NCBI GenBank assembly: GCA_030066795.1
Contig: JASJAW010000002.1
Span: 1 to 64,000 of the forward strand
Direction of reading: 5' to 3'
Length of the DNA: 64,000 bases
DNA from: Dinoroseobacter sp.
GTDB lineage: Bacteria; Pseudomonadota; Alphaproteobacteria; Rhodobacterales; Rhodobacteraceae
Below are positions 55,451 through 63,785 of this stretch, one piece after another (the first letter of the stretch is position 1; each line of letters opens with the position of its first letter). The translations under genes and the position numbers were made by a program. The notes under the pieces are model-generated. The model did no database searches, was not told the origin of the DNA, and saw only the letters and a program-made list of their open reading frames with translations.

Positions 55451-55607
55451 CGGACGGTCGCCCCAGGACCAGGCCCAGAACCAGTATACACAAAGGCCCA
55501 GCAACAAAAAATGCCGCCAGGATCATCCAGAAGTCGCCATCTGCCAGGTAGGTAACCAAGGCAAATGCGCAACTCAGAAACGGCGCCAACAGCAACAGCC
55601 CCTTCAA
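55428..55607 (-). CDS. Small two-helix membrane protein (59 aa)
   Basis: A TTG at 55607 has GAGGAG eight bases upstream and gives a 59-residue protein of two membrane helices (~3-22 and ~28-48) with a polar tail 'RPSDDSGDPK'. The TTG at 55637 would place the ribosome binding site inside the gene. It lies between exoY and exoA on the same strand and overlaps exoA by 23 bases, so it is probably translated and coupled. Family unknown; an accessory polysaccharide membrane protein is possible. Confidence 0.5.
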   Translation of the reverse strand: MKGLLLLAPFLSCAFALVTYLADGDFWMILAAFFVAGPLCILVLGLVLGRPSDDSGDPK

Positions 55608-55742
55608 GACAAGCTCTCCTCGTAAAAACGAGGCCAACTATAGTTGTGAATTTGGATTTTGGAATGTTCATTTGCTTGCCCCTGGATATTGCACGCAGGG
55701 GCGCTTCGGCGCCCGCGTTTTCCAAAGTCGGCGGCGCACAAC

Positions 55743-56435
55743 TCAGTAAGCGCCGCGGCCGTTCAAAAGTACACTAATCGTTCTCGCGATGAGTTGGATG
55801 TCGCTGGTCAAGTTGCAGGTCGCGACATAGCGACAATCCAGATCGATGCGATCACGAAACGAAATATCGCTGCGTCCAGAAACTTGCCAAAGACCGGTGA
55901 TGCCCGGACGCGCCGCTTTATACCGCCGCGCGGCTTCTCCGTAGTCTTTGACCTCATCCAGAGTGAGTGGTCGCGGCCCCACAACACTCATTTCACCACG
56001 CAAAACATTGAAGAACTGCGGCAATTCATCAAAGCTCAGGCGTCGCATCAAGTTCCCTACAAAGGGTATGATACGAGGGTCGTTTTTGAGTTTACGGTGC
56101 TGGTCCCACTCAGCTTGGGCCTCTGGGTTCGATGCAAGATACTCGGTCAGCAACTGATCTGCATTGGGCACCATTGTGCGGAACTTCAGGCAGGGAAACG
56201 GCATACCGCCATACCCAATACGCGTGTGTGCAAAGAAGATCGGTCCAGGCGATACGACCATAACGATAGCGGGCAAAACAATAAAAAATGGCAACGTACT
56301 CAGGATTGCAACAAAGCTGAATGCAACGTCGAAAACACGCTTTGCAAATCCGCCGACTGGGACGGTTTTACGGTTATTTACCGCGGACTCTAATTGCGGT
56401 TCGTCAGCTTTAAATTTGGCTTGGCAGGTGCTCAT
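55743..56435 (-). CDS. exoY: Priming sugar transferase (ExoY-like)
   Basis: 230 residues from ATG 56435 with GGGGGGATGAG upstream; earlier in-frame starts give unrelated sequence. A single membrane helix (~35-60) precedes the bacterial sugar-transferase domain: 'GPIFFAHTRIGYGGMPFPCLKFRTM', 'KLKNDPRI', 'LRRLSFDELPQFFNVLRGEMSVVGPRP' and 'RPGITGLWQVSGRSDISF'. It attaches the first sugar phosphate (galactose in succinoglycan) to undecaprenyl phosphate, starting repeat-unit assembly. First gene of the exoY-exoA-GT2 minus-strand group. Confidence 0.93.
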   Translation of the reverse strand: MSTCQAKFKADEPQLESAVNNRKTVPVGGFAKRVFDVAFSFVAILSTLPFFIVLPAIVMVVSPGPIFFAHTRIGYGGMPFPCLKFRTMVPNADQLLTEYLASNPEAQAEWDQHRKLKNDPRIIPFVGNLMRRLSFDELPQFFNVLRGEMSVVGPRPLTLDEVKDYGEAARRYKAARPGITGLWQVSGRSDISFRDRIDLDCRYVATCNLTSDIQLIARTISVLLNGRGAY

Positions 56436-56818
56436 TAGCTCATCCCCCCGGATGCAGAAATCGCCAGCAATTGCCACTAATGGTCGAAATGTGTCGGAAC
56501 TAAGGCTCCAGCTCCTGCTTTTGTCTCTCTGTCCTTTGAGATCCGGTGTTTCGGCGGAGTTCCGCTGACTTCGCCCTAAATTTGAGCAGAATATGAACAA
56601 ACCCTACGAAACGACATGTGAGCGTAGAAAAAATCTGTAGGCGCCGGAATTCGCCGATCGCGGCTGACTGCAGCACGCGTCCCCAATTCGGCCTCAATTG
56701 CCCATTAATAATGGCGTGCGCGAAAAGCGCTTTGACACACGTTAACGCTGCAAAACAGAATCATATGTTCTGCAAGTGCGAATAGCTCTATGAAAAGAGC
56801 CGTATCGAAGGAGCCTAA
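56436..56818. other. Divergent control region between exoY and the flippase operon (383 bp)
   Basis: Promoters for both directions should lie here. A TTGACA...CAGAAT pair reads rightward at 56732-56761, and a strong ribosome binding site AAGGAG sits at 56808. No protein gene is evident in 56500-56700 on either strand. Confidence 0.5.
56732..56761 (+). promoter_or_regulatory. Candidate sigma-70-type promoter of the flippase operon
   Basis: TTGACA (56732-56737), an 18-base spacer and CAGAAT (56756-56761) approximate a housekeeping promoter. Transcription would start near 56768, about 50 bases before the small upstream ORF. Confidence 0.35.
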
Positions 56819-56896
56819 ATGCCTCTAGGGACCGGCGATCGCCAATCCATAATCATACATTTGATGCAGGGCCGGATCGGATCGTCAAACGCATGA
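56819..56896 (+). CDS. 25-codon upstream ORF coupled to the flippase gene
   Basis: ATG 56819 has AAGGAG at 56808-56813, five bases of spacing, the best ribosome binding site in the area. The frame runs 25 codons (beginning MPLGTGDRQS, with Ile-Ile-Ile-His-Leu in the middle) and its TGA overlaps the flippase ATG as ATGA. The flippase start itself has no good ribosome binding site, so its translation may depend on ribosomes finishing this peptide. It may be only a leader peptide; no function is assigned to the product. Confidence 0.45.
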   Translation: MPLGTGDRQSIIIHLMQGRIGSSNA

Positions 56897-58308
56897 TAAC
56901 TCCGGTTGTTCACGCACTGTCTGGTTCCGAAACCTGGCGCGCGGGCAGCGCGGCAGGCATCATGATTGCCGCGCGTGTGCTGGGTGCGTTCGGCACTTTG
57001 ATTTATACCGTGATGTTGGCTCGCATACTCAGTCCGGAAGAATTCGGGCTTGTCTGGACGCTTTGGTCCGGAGTCTTTATCGCAGCCTATCTCTCGACCC
57101 TGAACATCGGCGCGACAGCCATCCGCGAAGTGGTGCGTGCAAAAACCTATGGCAATAACGCGGCAGCGGCAGGGTTTGTCGTTGTAAGCCGTCGCGTTCT
57201 CTTGTGTGTCTCGCTGCCCGTCGTGGCGGCTTACGTGGCGCTAATCTGGGCCCGCAATCCCGAGGTCACCGATACCTATCCAATGGCTGTTCTGCTTGCC
57301 GCAGCGATGATCCCTGTCATGGGGTGGAACGCTACCAATTCCGCGCAGGCGGTTGCACTGGATCAGGTGCTGCGCAGCCAGGTGCCGGCCATGCTGTTTC
57401 GCCCTTTCGTGTTTTGCTTTGTCTTAGGCGCCGCCTGGCTAACAGATACACCGTTATCGCTCGAGGTTGTTGTGGGCCTTTACCTGGCGATTGTGATCGT
57501 CATCGCGCTTGTGCAGTTCGCATTGTTACGACAGTTCTTTGATTTCATGACCACAGCCAAGCCGGACACGTCTGGCTGGCAGCGCTGGCTGGCTACTGGG
57601 CTTTTACTCGCCCCAAACAGGCTTTTGACCGACCGGTTACGTGATGTGCTACTGCTCATCGCTGCGATACCTTTGGGCGCCGTTGGTGTCGCTCAAATGG
57701 CGGTAGCTCTCAGTGTGGTGACGTTCCTCAGCTTTGCCGTGAACGCCGTTGAGACAAGCTTTGCACCCAAGATTTCGCAATCCATTACGCGCGCCTTTTG
57801 TGAGGATAAGTGCGCTCGAGAGGATCCGGACGCCCTGCGCTTTATCGCCATATCCGGTGCAATCAAATCGGGTATCTTAGCAACGGGAGCACTTGGGTTA
57901 TGGCTATTCATGCCCATGGTGATCCGCCTGTTTGGCGTCGATTATGCGGCGAGCGAAGGCGTGATCTGGTGGCTATTCCTGATACCGTTGGCAACCGCTA
58001 TTTTTGGCAACACGGCATTGGTGATGCAGCTTTTTGATAAGCGACGTGTCTTTTTCCTGACAAGCGTATTGGCCCTCTTCGCATTGCTGCTCGTCGGCAC
58101 TTTCATTGTGCCGATGGTCATTACAAACGGAGTTAACGCGCTACAGGCAACAGCGGCCGGGTTTGCTCTCACCATGGTCGCACTCCAGGCCTTTCGATGG
58201 GCTCTCTGCAGGACCATCACGGGCATGGATATGTCCGCGTTTGGCGCATTCATTCGCTGGCAAAAACTCCTGCCGAGACATCAAAAAGAGCAAAGGGTGG
58301 ATGTATGA
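56893..58308 (+). CDS. Wzx-type polysaccharide flippase
   Basis: 471 residues with 12-14 membrane helices. It belongs to the MOP/polysaccharide transport superfamily: the N-terminal segment 'AARVLGAFGTLIYTVMLARILSPEEFGLVWTLWS' is the usual opening of Wzx/RfbX proteins. It flips the lipid-linked repeat unit across the inner membrane for polymerisation by the ExoQ-like protein. The ATG lies in the stop of the 25-codon upstream ORF, and the 3' end overlaps the pyruvyltransferase by four bases. Confidence 0.88.
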   Translation: MITPVVHALSGSETWRAGSAAGIMIAARVLGAFGTLIYTVMLARILSPEEFGLVWTLWSGVFIAAYLSTLNIGATAIREVVRAKTYGNNAAAAGFVVVSRRVLLCVSLPVVAAYVALIWARNPEVTDTYPMAVLLAAAMIPVMGWNATNSAQAVALDQVLRSQVPAMLFRPFVFCFVLGAAWLTDTPLSLEVVVGLYLAIVIVIALVQFALLRQFFDFMTTAKPDTSGWQRWLATGLLLAPNRLLTDRLRDVLLLIAAIPLGAVGVAQMAVALSVVTFLSFAVNAVETSFAPKISQSITRAFCEDKCAREDPDALRFIAISGAIKSGILATGALGLWLFMPMVIRLFGVDYAASEGVIWWLFLIPLATAIFGNTALVMQLFDKRRVFFLTSVLALFALLLVGTFIVPMVITNGVNALQATAAGFALTMVALQAFRWALCRTITGMDMSAFGAFIRWQKLLPRHQKEQRVDV

Positions 58309-59267
58309 AGATCTTCTTCTGCAAAGTGGACGGTGGCAATTTCGGTGACGACATGAACGAATGGTTCTGGGATGAGCTTTTTCCCGATCATTTGGACATT
58401 GCCCCCGACACCACGCTTTTCGGGATCGGCAGTATTCTCTGGAGACAGAACTTCACTGGCAATGACAGCGTCGTTGTGATGGGAAGTGGCTCAGGCTATG
58501 GCGTGGTGCCAAGCGAAGTGCCCAACAGCACCGAGATCGGCTTTGTCCGCGGCCCGCGCACTGCTAGCCTGCTGGGGCTGTCGCGCGATCACGCCATCAC
58601 AGACCCCGCAGCAATGGTTTCAACCTTCAAAAGGTTTCAGAACATCCGCCCCAGCGGTCAGATCGTTTTTATTCCGCATGTCGGCACTGCCAAATTACCT
58701 TTGAACTGGGATCGCATCGCAGAGCGCGCCGGCGTCCAATACGTCTCCCCCGCGGGTGACAGCGAGGACGTGATCCGAAGGCTTGCGGGCGCGAAGCTGG
58801 TACTGGCGGAATCTCTGCATGGAGCCATCATCGCTGATGCGTTCCGTGTGCCATTTGTACCGGTGTCGATCTCGCCGACATTCAACCGGCACAAATGGCT
58901 GGATTGGTCCGAGTCTCTCGAAATGGATATCGACTTTGAAGAGTTCCTTTTCGGTATGAAGCAAACGCGCAAGCGTTTGAGCCGAGTGAAGAAGATGCTC
59001 CGAAGAGAAAAAGCTAAAGAGGTTAACCCTTCCGCAGCGTCTGAAAGCAACGGAACACGCGTCGCAGATGTCGTGACGCAAGATGAAAAGGCGCAAGCGC
59101 GAAAATGGGTCTCACGCCTGGCCCCAGCAATCGAGATGATGTTGGTACGAGACTTGAAGCGAGCGGCGCAGTGCCAAGGGTTTCTAAGCGATGACCGGAT
59201 TCTACGCACACGTCAGAACCAGATCACGGCGCGGGTCACTCAGATCCGTGATCGGCTGGCTGCTTAG
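58305..59267 (+). CDS. exoV: Polysaccharide pyruvyltransferase (ExoV-like)
   Basis: 320 residues from ATG 58305, overlapping the flippase stop (ATGA). The family start 'FFCKVDGGNFGDDMNEWFWDELFP' and 'AKLVLAESLHGAIIADAFRVPFVPV' with the conserved S-L-H-G-A-I mark the PS-pyruvyltransferase domain. It transfers pyruvate from phosphoenolpyruvate to form a ketal on the terminal sugar, adding negative charge. The C-terminal ~60 residues are basic and less conserved. Confidence 0.9.
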   Translation: MKIFFCKVDGGNFGDDMNEWFWDELFPDHLDIAPDTTLFGIGSILWRQNFTGNDSVVVMGSGSGYGVVPSEVPNSTEIGFVRGPRTASLLGLSRDHAITDPAAMVSTFKRFQNIRPSGQIVFIPHVGTAKLPLNWDRIAERAGVQYVSPAGDSEDVIRRLAGAKLVLAESLHGAIIADAFRVPFVPVSISPTFNRHKWLDWSESLEMDIDFEEFLFGMKQTRKRLSRVKKMLRREKAKEVNPSAASESNGTRVADVVTQDEKAQARKWVSRLAPAIEMMLVRDLKRAAQCQGFLSDDRILRTRQNQITARVTQIRDRLAA

Positions 59268-59270
59268 ATA

Positions 59271-60560
59271 TTACAATTGGCGGTCTGTTCTCAGGCGCGA
59301 GATTTCTATCCGCGACGAGACCGCAAGCGCCACGAAAATCACGATCAGATTGCCATGCTGCGCGTGTAACAGCGGGTTGAAGAAGGCCACGCCAACGCCA
59401 GCGACCAACAAGGTCAGGGTCATAGCGGGCCAGACCTCGTTTGAGGTCAAATAGTAGTGCAGAAAGACCAGTGCGATGGTCATGAGCGTCACCCCAATGC
59501 CAATCAATCCGGGGACACCCAACGTCACCCAGATGTCCAGAATGAAGTTGTGGAAGCTGATAAGGCCTTCACCATAAGCACGTTGCACAGTATCCACTGC
59601 GAGAAATGCACCACTGTCCCAATACGCGTCGAAGCCGACACCCAACCACGGTGTTTCAGATACCTGGTGCATGGCGAGAGCCCATAGCGTCGTGCGTCCG
59701 GTCAGGTTGGAGCTTTTGCCGAAGGCGTCCAAAACCTCTTCAACCGGATCAAATCCACCAAAAGCCATGGAAAACAGAATTGCCATGACGGCAATGGCAC
59801 CAGCCCCCAGTATCCCCAAACGGATCGATGCAGGATAACGGTGTTGCGTGAGCACGACGAACAATCCGGCAGAGGCCAGCATGACAATTGCGGATGTCGC
59901 CGATTTCGAAAGAAAGAGGGCAAGAGCTGCCATGATCAAAATCGCCGCCAGCAAGACAAAGCGCGGAAAAGTTGACCTGCTGCCGATGAGAAGTGCAATT
60001 GTCGCAATTCCCAACAGCAACGACATGCGCCCCAGCGTGTTCTTGTTGCTGAACACCCCTAAGAGCCCACCGTTATAAGAATGGACCTCGCCAAACATGC
60101 CCGTAGCCGCGTTTACCAGAGAAAGGGCAATCAGGGGGGTAAGGCCCAAGAGCACGATTACTGCGATGTCGCACGGTCTGTAGCGCCAACCGACCCAAAT
60201 CGCGGCCATATAGGTCACAGTCAGCTGCATCGCCGCATACGCGGACGCACCCGGCGCTATGGACCAGACGGAAGAAAGCGCCGCGACCATTGGAAAGGCC
60301 ATGATCGCAATATTCCTGCGCAACACGTCAAAGAGCGAGCGCAGGTGCATGGCATATTTCAGCGATACCATTGCATAGATTAGAGCCCACAAAAGCAGCG
60401 GCGGCACAAAGCGGTGGATACCCTGACTGCCAGCCATAATGATCATGGTCGCCAAGGCCAGATCATAGAACGCAGCCAGCCAGACAAACGCACTTGTCGG
60501 CGCCCTGTCGGGATTGGCTCTTGGTGGCCCAGCAATACTGTTGACGACGACTGTGCTCAT
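59271..60560 (-). CDS. Exopolysaccharide polymerase/O-antigen ligase-like protein (ExoQ-like)
   Basis: 429 residues, about ten membrane helices and one large periplasmic loop (~290-345) with 'TGRTTLWALAMHQVSETPWLGVGFDAYW' and 'HNFILDIWVTLGVPGLIG', the Wzy/WaaL signature region. 'NGGLLGVFSNKNTLGRMSLLLG' is typical of ExoQ. It would polymerise the pyruvylated repeat unit at the periplasmic face. Overlaps the glycanase gene by four bases. Confidence 0.87.
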   Translation of the reverse strand: MSTVVVNSIAGPPRANPDRAPTSAFVWLAAFYDLALATMIIMAGSQGIHRFVPPLLLWALIYAMVSLKYAMHLRSLFDVLRRNIAIMAFPMVAALSSVWSIAPGASAYAAMQLTVTYMAAIWVGWRYRPCDIAVIVLLGLTPLIALSLVNAATGMFGEVHSYNGGLLGVFSNKNTLGRMSLLLGIATIALLIGSRSTFPRFVLLAAILIMAALALFLSKSATSAIVMLASAGLFVVLTQHRYPASIRLGILGAGAIAVMAILFSMAFGGFDPVEEVLDAFGKSSNLTGRTTLWALAMHQVSETPWLGVGFDAYWDSGAFLAVDTVQRAYGEGLISFHNFILDIWVTLGVPGLIGIGVTLMTIALVFLHYYLTSNEVWPAMTLTLLVAGVGVAFFNPLLHAQHGNLIVIFVALAVSSRIEISRLRTDRQL

Positions 60561-61972
60561 CCTCGCGGACCAAAATTGAAGTTCGCCGGCGAAAGATCCG
60601 AGCTGGTGAGGTTGCGAAAGATGAGAGTTTGTGGCGCCTGTGGCTCTTGCTCATCGATCAGCCATAGATCCTGGTCAACTTGCACAAGCCGGCGCAGCGC
60701 CTCCGAGGAGGTTGTAAATGTCCAGCCGCTCAGCATCAGGACATCGTCAGATGCAAAATCCGTGATGATCTTGGAGCCGCTATCACCCTCTATGAAAAAA
60801 AGGTCTGCGCCTCCGCCACCCGTCAGTATGTCGAACCCGCCTTTAGGATAGAATGTTTGCGAAGCGGAGCTCCCGATCAGGCGCTCATCGGCGCTGCTGC
60901 CCCGCAGATCCTTTGCATTAGTTTCAATATTTAATTCAGGTGTTTGGGCAAAAATCTTGACGTAATCTATGATAAATTTGGCTGCGAATGTCTCAGTATC
61001 TTTGGCAGGATCCGGAGCGCCCGCCCATTTGCCACCAATCTGATTATTAAAAACAACTGCCATGGGCCCTGTGACATCGCGCGGCGTTGGTGTCCGGTAG
61101 ATTTCCTGCAAGTCGTCGCTGTCGGAGCCAAACCACCATATGATCTCGTCCGGTGTCCAACTCACGGCATAAGTATTGAATTGATCAAAAACCTGACGGC
61201 CGAAGGCCTGCTCGACATCCACAGTCTTCGCGAAGGTAAACCGCGGTCCCTGTGGGCGTTCCCGCCGTATGGCGGACTGTGGAACACCACCCTCCACCTC
61301 AAATGGGTTCGTCAGGCTCGGCTCAGGAACATGAGAGCCGTCGGCCGCTATTTCGTCGAAATGCACCCGAAGGTGTACGTGATTGTCAGGCGACCCACGG
61401 CCTTTGCTGCCGTTCTCGCGCCCTAGTACCTCAAATATGTCGATCTCGGGCGGCCAGCCATTGACCGATGGCACAAGCCAAAAGGCCGGCCAGTGGCCTG
61501 CCCCCTCTGGCAATTTGGCACGCATTTCAAAGTACCCGTAGGTCTGTGACCAACTGGAAAAAGTGGAAAGCGAGCCGGAGTAATACCGTACTTGCTGAAC
61601 TGCTTTCTCCTTGTAGCCGGCGCCTCGCAGCAAGGCGTGAACATCGCTCAGATCGGCTTCGGGAATAGGTCCGGCTTCGATGTGCAGCTTGCCGTTTTCA
61701 ATCCTGAACGGGTCAAGGCCAAGCAGTGTGCCGCCCTGACGGGTCATGGTCGGATTGACATAAAGTGAAGGCGGACCGTTTCCGATGTATTTTTGACGGC
61801 GAGGAAAGTCGCGCCAGACGCCGGTATTACCGTCAAAGCGGTTCAGGGGGAGGTTAAATTCTTCTATCAGGACAGGTGTATAGCGGGCCATGTCCGGCCC
61901 CGATTCAGCCGACCCACCAGCAGTACTCGCCAGCGAGAGAACAAAGGTTGAAACGCACCTCAGACGGACCAT
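60557..61972 (-). CDS. GH16 endo-beta-glycanase with RTX-like C-terminus (ExoK-like)
   Basis: 471 residues. A signal peptide-like N-terminus (~1-22) precedes the GH16 catalytic domain (~30-355) with the active-site signature E-I-D-I-F-E (Glu176, Asp178, Glu181). The last ~100 residues contain glycine/aspartate repeats (LRGSSADERLIG, GGFDILTGGGGADLFF) and 'KIITDFASDDVLML', the pattern of hemolysin-type calcium-binding (RTX) repeats and a type I secretion tail. ExoK cleaves succinoglycan to control polymer length. Carrying both a Sec-type leader and an RTX tail is unusual. The start overlaps the downstream sulfotransferase's end by 13 bases. Confidence 0.9.
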   Translation of the reverse strand: MVRLRCVSTFVLSLASTAGGSAESGPDMARYTPVLIEEFNLPLNRFDGNTGVWRDFPRRQKYIGNGPPSLYVNPTMTRQGGTLLGLDPFRIENGKLHIEAGPIPEADLSDVHALLRGAGYKEKAVQQVRYYSGSLSTFSSWSQTYGYFEMRAKLPEGAGHWPAFWLVPSVNGWPPEIDIFEVLGRENGSKGRGSPDNHVHLRVHFDEIAADGSHVPEPSLTNPFEVEGGVPQSAIRRERPQGPRFTFAKTVDVEQAFGRQVFDQFNTYAVSWTPDEIIWWFGSDSDDLQEIYRTPTPRDVTGPMAVVFNNQIGGKWAGAPDPAKDTETFAAKFIIDYVKIFAQTPELNIETNAKDLRGSSADERLIGSSASQTFYPKGGFDILTGGGGADLFFIEGDSGSKIITDFASDDVLMLSGWTFTTSSEALRRLVQVDQDLWLIDEQEPQAPQTLIFRNLTSSDLSPANFNFGPRG

Positions 61973-62841
61973 TGCGCAAAGCTCCGTCCCGCCAGCGTAC
62001 GAAACCGCTCTGCATCCTCACGCAGCAAATCAGCAGCCCGCTGCAAGACCTCCTTTTCCAAAACCGGGGCATAACACGGGTCACGGCGCGAAACCGCGCG
62101 ACCGAGGGCCTGTTTAGTGCCGTTGGGAATGAACCGGTCGATACGGCGGCCTAGCTTGGAACGAGCCGCACGTTTTATGAAGGGTGGGATGCGGGCCACC
62201 TGATCTGCCGTGTTTGCGGCGGCCACTTCGGTAACCTGTTCTCTGTGCAGCCCGAGAAACCCAGTGATCTCATTCAAAACAACCTGAGGAGTTTCACACA
62301 GCGTGTCGAAATCAACGATAAGGAGTTGCGATCGATCGAAACAAGCCAAGTATTTGTTAAGCTGATTGGCATAGCGACTGCACTCGATCATGTGACGTCC
62401 GTTTTCACTGCCAAGCAAGTCCTCGGGAGCCACACGCATATGGCCATGAAGCCAGGAATGGCGGTAGTGCGATGCAAACCGCGCAACGGGATCACGCGCA
62501 ATAAAGATCAAACTGGCATCTGGCGCGACAGCGCGGATGCGCTCAGGTACTCCGGGGAAAATGTCATACTTGGTATAGTTTGGTGAAACCTCCCCCAAGC
62601 AATCCCGGGTGCGGTCAAATTGCGCTTTGTACCATTCCATACCCAGGTTTGCATTTGGATCCTTCAAGAAGAAGTCAGTCTCTTTGATCCGCGGCATACC
62701 CGTATCTGAGCGCTGATCGAGATAACGGCTGAGCGTTGTTGTCCCCGCTTTCATCGCGCCAATTACAAAGAAATGCGGAGCGAAGGCTTCGGCTTTTCGT
62801 CCGAGGTCTCGGGACCCTTTGCCCTTGCTCAACAATGTCAT
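61960..62841 (-). CDS. Sulfotransferase-family protein 2
   Basis: 293 residues from ATG 62841. The PAPS 5'-phosphosulfate loop is FFVIGAMKAGTTTLSRYL, characteristic of NodH/HS-type sulfotransferases, with the 3'-phosphate motif 'LIFIARDPVARFASHYRHS'. It differs from sulfotransferase 1 in motif type and so probably has another acceptor or regiospecificity. It overlaps the glycanase gene, placing sulfation inside the exo operon. Confidence 0.9.
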   Translation of the reverse strand: MTLLSKGKGSRDLGRKAEAFAPHFFVIGAMKAGTTTLSRYLDQRSDTGMPRIKETDFFLKDPNANLGMEWYKAQFDRTRDCLGEVSPNYTKYDIFPGVPERIRAVAPDASLIFIARDPVARFASHYRHSWLHGHMRVAPEDLLGSENGRHMIECSRYANQLNKYLACFDRSQLLIVDFDTLCETPQVVLNEITGFLGLHREQVTEVAAANTADQVARIPPFIKRAARSKLGRRIDRFIPNGTKQALGRAVSRRDPCYAPVLEKEVLQRAADLLREDAERFRTLAGRSFAQWSV

Positions 62842-62869
62842 TTGGCCGGCTCTCTCACCTGTTTCGGGT

Positions 62870-63775
62870 TCATATTTCGTACCACGCAGCGGCACGCAGA
62901 GGCCGCGCGCGGCTCGCTCGGGCGCGAAGATAGGTGTAGAAAAAAGCAAGTTTGCGTAGCTTGACCTGCCCCTTGAGCGCCATAAGCGGGGTTGCTTGGT
63001 CGTACAGGCTATCGATACGGCGCGGCATGGCCGAAAGGCCGTAGGTGGTCAGATGAAAGCGCAACAGGTTCATTTGCAGATCGCGCAATTGATACCGCAT
63101 TTGACGCGCCCAAAGCGCGCGTAATCCATTCCAGTTTGTGACGGGAATCGACTGATAGGTAAAAAACGCCGTTGGTACTGGACGAATGTGTTCAAGATTT
63201 GGGTCCGCGCCTGGCTCCAAACCACTGAGCAGAAGCCAGCGCAAGAAGGGATCATCGCCTATGAGCCCCACTGGCATGTTGATTGAGTGCGCTTTAATTC
63301 TTGCAAGGGTCTGGCCGCGCAATGCGTAGAAATTTCCCGGCATTCCGTGGTGCGAAAGAATGCGCCTCCCCCAGGCCTCGGCTGTGCGCCCGCCTTGCGG
63401 TATTGTGGAAGCGGCTAAAGCTTCGGGATGGACGGCAAGACTGGCGCGGATTTCATCAAACGATCCTTTGGAGACCCGCACATCGCCGTCAATAAAGACA
63501 TGCAGCTCAGCGGCTTCCGGTGCAAGATGGTTGACATAGAAGCTCCAGGCATTGGCCTTGTCGCCCAGAGCGATCACTACCGGACGGATACGAGGGTCTT
63601 GCTGAGCAAGGCTCCTGACGATGTTTTCAGTGTTGTCGGTGGTGCCGTTGATCAAAACATAGACCATATCATCTGGGCCGAGGCCCGCGTCTTGAACGGC
63701 ACGGATACTTGCCGCGATACCATGTGCTTCATTGTGAGCAAATACTGCGACAGATGTGCTTTGACGCTGGCTCAT
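62870..63775 (-). CDS. Family 2 glycosyltransferase
   Basis: 301 residues from ATG 63775 (upstream in-frame starts lack homology). GT-A fold: 'SVAVFAHNEAHGIAASIRAV', nucleotide-binding 'VLINGTTDNTENIV', and DxD 'HVFIDGDVRVS'. 'HHGMPGNFYALRGQTLARI' and 'GDDPFLRWLL' fall in the acceptor region. No membrane helix is obvious apart from a weak segment near the C-terminus. It lies 28 bases ahead of sulfotransferase 2 on the same strand. Confidence 0.85.
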   Translation of the reverse strand: MSQRQSTSVAVFAHNEAHGIAASIRAVQDAGLGPDDMVYVLINGTTDNTENIVRSLAQQDPRIRPVVIALGDKANAWSFYVNHLAPEAAELHVFIDGDVRVSKGSFDEIRASLAVHPEALAASTIPQGGRTAEAWGRRILSHHGMPGNFYALRGQTLARIKAHSINMPVGLIGDDPFLRWLLLSGLEPGADPNLEHIRPVPTAFFTYQSIPVTNWNGLRALWARQMRYQLRDLQMNLLRFHLTTYGLSAMPRRIDSLYDQATPLMALKGQVKLRKLAFFYTYLRARASRARPLRAAAWYEI

Positions 63776-63785
63776 TTCGGGGACC

